From positions 248,001-312,000 of the forward strand of contig JBGAGK010000001.1 of the NCBI GenBank assembly GCA_044226785.1: DNA of 64,000 bases. Reading direction: 5' to 3'. Position numbers and translations under genes: made by a program. Shown here one piece after another: positions 62,235 through 64,000 of the stretch. How positions within the stretch are numbered: position 1 is the first letter of the stretch; each line of letters begins with the position of its first letter. Below the pieces are notes generated by a model. It had not been told where the DNA came from. It saw nothing but the letters and a program-made list of their open reading frames with translations, and did not search any database. The stretch is from TMP-86 sp039807285 (GTDB lineage: Bacteria; Pseudomonadota; Gammaproteobacteria; Steroidobacterales; Steroidobacteraceae).

Positions 62235-63592
62235 GACGTCCTCCTCAGAGCGTTGCGGCGCGCGATTTCGCCCAGCACCTGGGCACTGGGCTTGGGCGTG
62301 CGCGTAAAGGTGGTGCGATCGACCGAATGCAGCCCGAATTTGGGCCCATAGCCGAACACCCACTCGAAATTGTCCAGCAGCGACCAGTGCATGTAGCCCA
62401 GGACAGGCACCCCATCGGCGATCGCCAGCTGCAAATCCTTCAGCGCCTCCGGAATGAGCCAGGCACGGATCGTATCATCCGGGGTCCCCACACCATGTTC
62501 GGTCACCATGACCGGAATTCCAGTGGCGGCATGGGCATAGCGCACCGCCCCTGCCAGGGAGGGCGGGTACACTTCGACGCCGAGATGCCCGCGGCGGGCA
62601 TTGGCCGGAGGTGGCAGCCGGCCCTTCGAGTCCCAGCGCACGCGTTCGTAGTTCTGCACGCCGATGAAATCGTCGCCCTTCACCGCGTCGAGCCAGGCTC
62701 CATACATCTGCGAGCGCATCCTGTCGCGGATGCTGTCCGCACCCACGGCTTCGTCATCGAACATGGCGAGACTCACACCGACGGGAAGGTCAGGACGCAC
62801 GTTCTTGATGGCATTCCTGCCGGCGCGATGGGCTGCGATCATGGGTGCAAGGAGAGGTTCCGCGAGTTGCGGGTCGATGCTGTTCGCAGGCACGAACCGT
62901 TCGGTATTGCAGGCCCGGGCGGCTGCCGCCCGCATGGCCCGATCCGCTTCCCGGAGCGCCGGCGGCAGATCGGCGGTGGCGAGAATCCGGGTGAGATCGG
63001 GTTCGTTCAGCGTCGTCGCGTAGCCCATATGCGCGGCCATGTGTCGCGCCACGCGCTCGCAGTAGCGCGCAAACCGGTCGCTCGAGTCTTTCGCCAGCCA
63101 TCCGCCGCGCGCCCCGAACCAGCGCGGGCAGGTGAAATGGTTGAACGTCACCACCGGCGTGAGGCCCCGCTCGCGGCAGCCCTCGACCATGCGACGGTAA
63201 TGATCGAGCATGGCGATCGAGTACTCGCCGGGCTCGGGCTCGATGCGCGCCCACTCGACCGAGAAACGGTAGCTGTTCAACCCCAGCGAGCGGACGAGGT
63301 CAAGGTCCTGCCGCCACAGCTCGAAGCTGTTGCAGGCATCGCCCGAGGGCTCTTTGAAGGCCGTGGGCGTCACATGCTCCAGGAGCCACATGTCGCCGGC
63401 CGTATTGTTGCCCTCGACCTGATGTCCCGCCGTGGCGACGCCCCAGCGGAAACCGTGCGGGAAGGCGGCGCCGGTGGCCGCGGCACTGGCGGCCGCGGCG
63501 CCGCCGGGCCCGGCGCTCGATGCCGCGTGCAAGGGACGTGCGCTGCTGAACAGGGCACCCGTCGCCGCAAGAAAAGTTCGCCGATCGATCAT
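62231..63592 (-). CDS. GH1 beta-glucosidase
   Basis: 453 residues from ATG 63592 (GGGAG upstream). The acid/base is E197 in TTLNEPD and the nucleophile E365 in VMVTEHG, both in the GH1 positions. An N-terminal MIDRRTFLAATGALFSSA looks like a twin-arginine or Sec signal, so it is exported. GH1 enzymes cleave beta-linked glucose from aryl glycosides and cellobiose-like sugars. It is placed between a TonB receptor and an esterase, with a GTGA overlap to the latter. Confidence 0.9.
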   Translation of the reverse strand: MIDRRTFLAATGALFSSARPLHAASSAGPGGAAAASAAATGAAFPHGFRWGVATAGHQVEGNNTAGDMWLLEHVTPTAFKEPSGDACNSFELWRQDLDLVRSLGLNSYRFSVEWARIEPEPGEYSIAMLDHYRRMVEGCRERGLTPVVTFNHFTCPRWFGARGGWLAKDSSDRFARYCERVARHMAAHMGYATTLNEPDLTRILATADLPPALREADRAMRAAAARACNTERFVPANSIDPQLAEPLLAPMIAAHRAGRNAIKNVRPDLPVGVSLAMFDDEAVGADSIRDRMRSQMYGAWLDAVKGDDFIGVQNYERVRWDSKGRLPPPANARRGHLGVEVYPPSLAGAVRYAHAATGIPVMVTEHGVGTPDDTIRAWLIPEALKDLQLAIADGVPVLGYMHWSLLDNFEWVFGYGPKFGLHSVDRTTFTRTPKPSAQVLGEIARRNALRRTS

Positions 63593-63609
63593 GGCAGCGC
63601 TCCCGGTGT

Positions 63610-64000
63610 TCAAAACTTCGCTTCGATCGACACCCCTGCCGTACGGCGCGCCTCGCGCGTATTCCAGTTGACCTCGCCGCCCGCATCCGCAAACGGCAGG
63701 CCGATCACGGCGGCCTGGAAGTGTCTGTCCCCGGCGTTGCGAACGAAGGCCGCCACGCGCCATTTGCCATCGGCAGCGCCCAGTCCCGCGTTTGCGCCGA
63801 CGATGGCGTAGCCGCCCTGCCAGGACAGCGGATTCGCAACATCGTAATACACGCCACTGCGATAATAGTAGTTCACGCCCGCATCGAACTGCAGGCTGCC
63901 GCTGATCGGCTGACGGAAGTCCAGTCCCAGCGTTGCGCTGTTCCTGGGAGCGCCCGTCAGCGGGAAGCCCTTGGCCTGATACAGCGCAGTGCCCGCGGTG
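63610..64000 (-). CDS. TonB-dependent outer-membrane receptor 3, C-terminal end, cut by window edge
   Basis: Only the last ~129 residues are in the window; the start lies beyond base 64000. The strand-turn pattern (NSATLGLDFRQPISGSLQFD, NYYYRSGVYYD, WRVAAFVRNAGDRHF) and the final phenylalanine (AGVSIEAKF) are those of the last barrel strands. It precedes the GH1 gene by 17 bases on the same strand and would import a glycoside or its fragments. Confidence 0.85.
   Translation of the reverse strand, partial: TAGTALYQAKGFPLTGAPRNSATLGLDFRQPISGSLQFDAGVNYYYRSGVYYDVANPLSWQGGYAIVGANAGLGAADGKWRVAAFVRNAGDRHFQAAVIGLPFADAGGEVNWNTREARRTAGVSIEAKF

Noticed and set aside
1..64000. tRNA, rRNA, CRISPR arrays, insertion sequences, integrases
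   Set aside because: Looked for on both strands by eye; no cloverleaf-like block, direct-repeat array or transposase/integrase-like protein was seen.

Overview
The window is high-GC, densely packed bacterial chromosome, most likely from a gammaproteobacterium of the Steroidobacteraceae/Nevskiales/Xanthomonadales type. The evidence is the gene order parB-atpIBEFHAGDC-glmU-(...)-glmS, three TonB-dependent receptors, a TonB protein with a response-regulator-like N-terminus, and a large catabolic load. The taxon is inferred from gene content only. I saw no rRNA, tRNA, CRISPR array, transposase or integrase. No gene-free stretch exceeds 300 bases.

Layout. 1-9.3 kb is housekeeping and miscellaneous: an S9 peptidase cut by the window edge, DNA-3-methyladenine glycosylase I, a REC-like/TonB fusion, a cysteine-desulfurase-like enzyme, a thioredoxin-fold protein with a CXXS site, an orphan iorA-type [2Fe-2S] subunit and a GGDEF/EAL protein with a degenerate GGDEF. 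9.3-13.5 kb holds a MATE exporter and an nhaA-dacB pair. 13.6-14.3 kb is a Phd/PIN toxin-antitoxin module that runs convergently into a methyltransferase gene. 15-26.9 kb carries glmS, a padR/DUF1700 operon with a palindrome-rich promoter, glmU and the complete nine-gene ATP synthase operon with a good sigma70-type promoter, then parB. No parA is next to parB. The upstream neighbour is instead an operon made of a TonB-dependent receptor and two paralogous exported beta-helix proteins (28-33.4 kb).

33.7-57.9 kb is a large catabolic region in several transcription units: an MFS transporter, an amidohydrolase and alpha/beta hydrolase; a meta-cleavage unit (FAH-family hydrolase, CMD-like protein, NTF2-like protein, MhpB-type extradiol dioxygenase); a second TonB receptor; a minus-strand run (MFS, tandem EthD protein, DAPG/phloretin-hydrolase-like protein, FAD oxidoreductase, SDR, ThDP enzyme); and a plus-strand run (cyclase, cupin, SDR, BKACE, 3-hydroxyacyl-CoA-dehydrogenase-like protein, IclR regulator, second ThDP enzyme). 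A DUF4143 ATPase sits inside it as an apparent stray. 57.9-64 kb is a glycoside unit: TonB receptor, GH1 beta-glucosidase, esterase and GH106 alpha-L-rhamnosidase.

How the genes may work together. Rhamnosidase plus beta-glucosidase, an esterase and TonB receptors suit uptake and deglycosylation of a plant aryl glycoside. A phloretin/DAPG-hydrolase-like carbon-carbon hydrolase, a ring-cleaving dioxygenase, a beta-hydroxy-acid dehydrogenase/BKACE pair and ThDP enzymes suit breakdown of the aglycone. A 16-bp motif (about CTGTAYCGCAATACGG) recurs upstream of two TonB receptors and, more weakly, of other operons, and may be the operator of the IclR protein. The substrate, the regulon and the pathway are inference. 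Individual family assignments rest on visible motifs.
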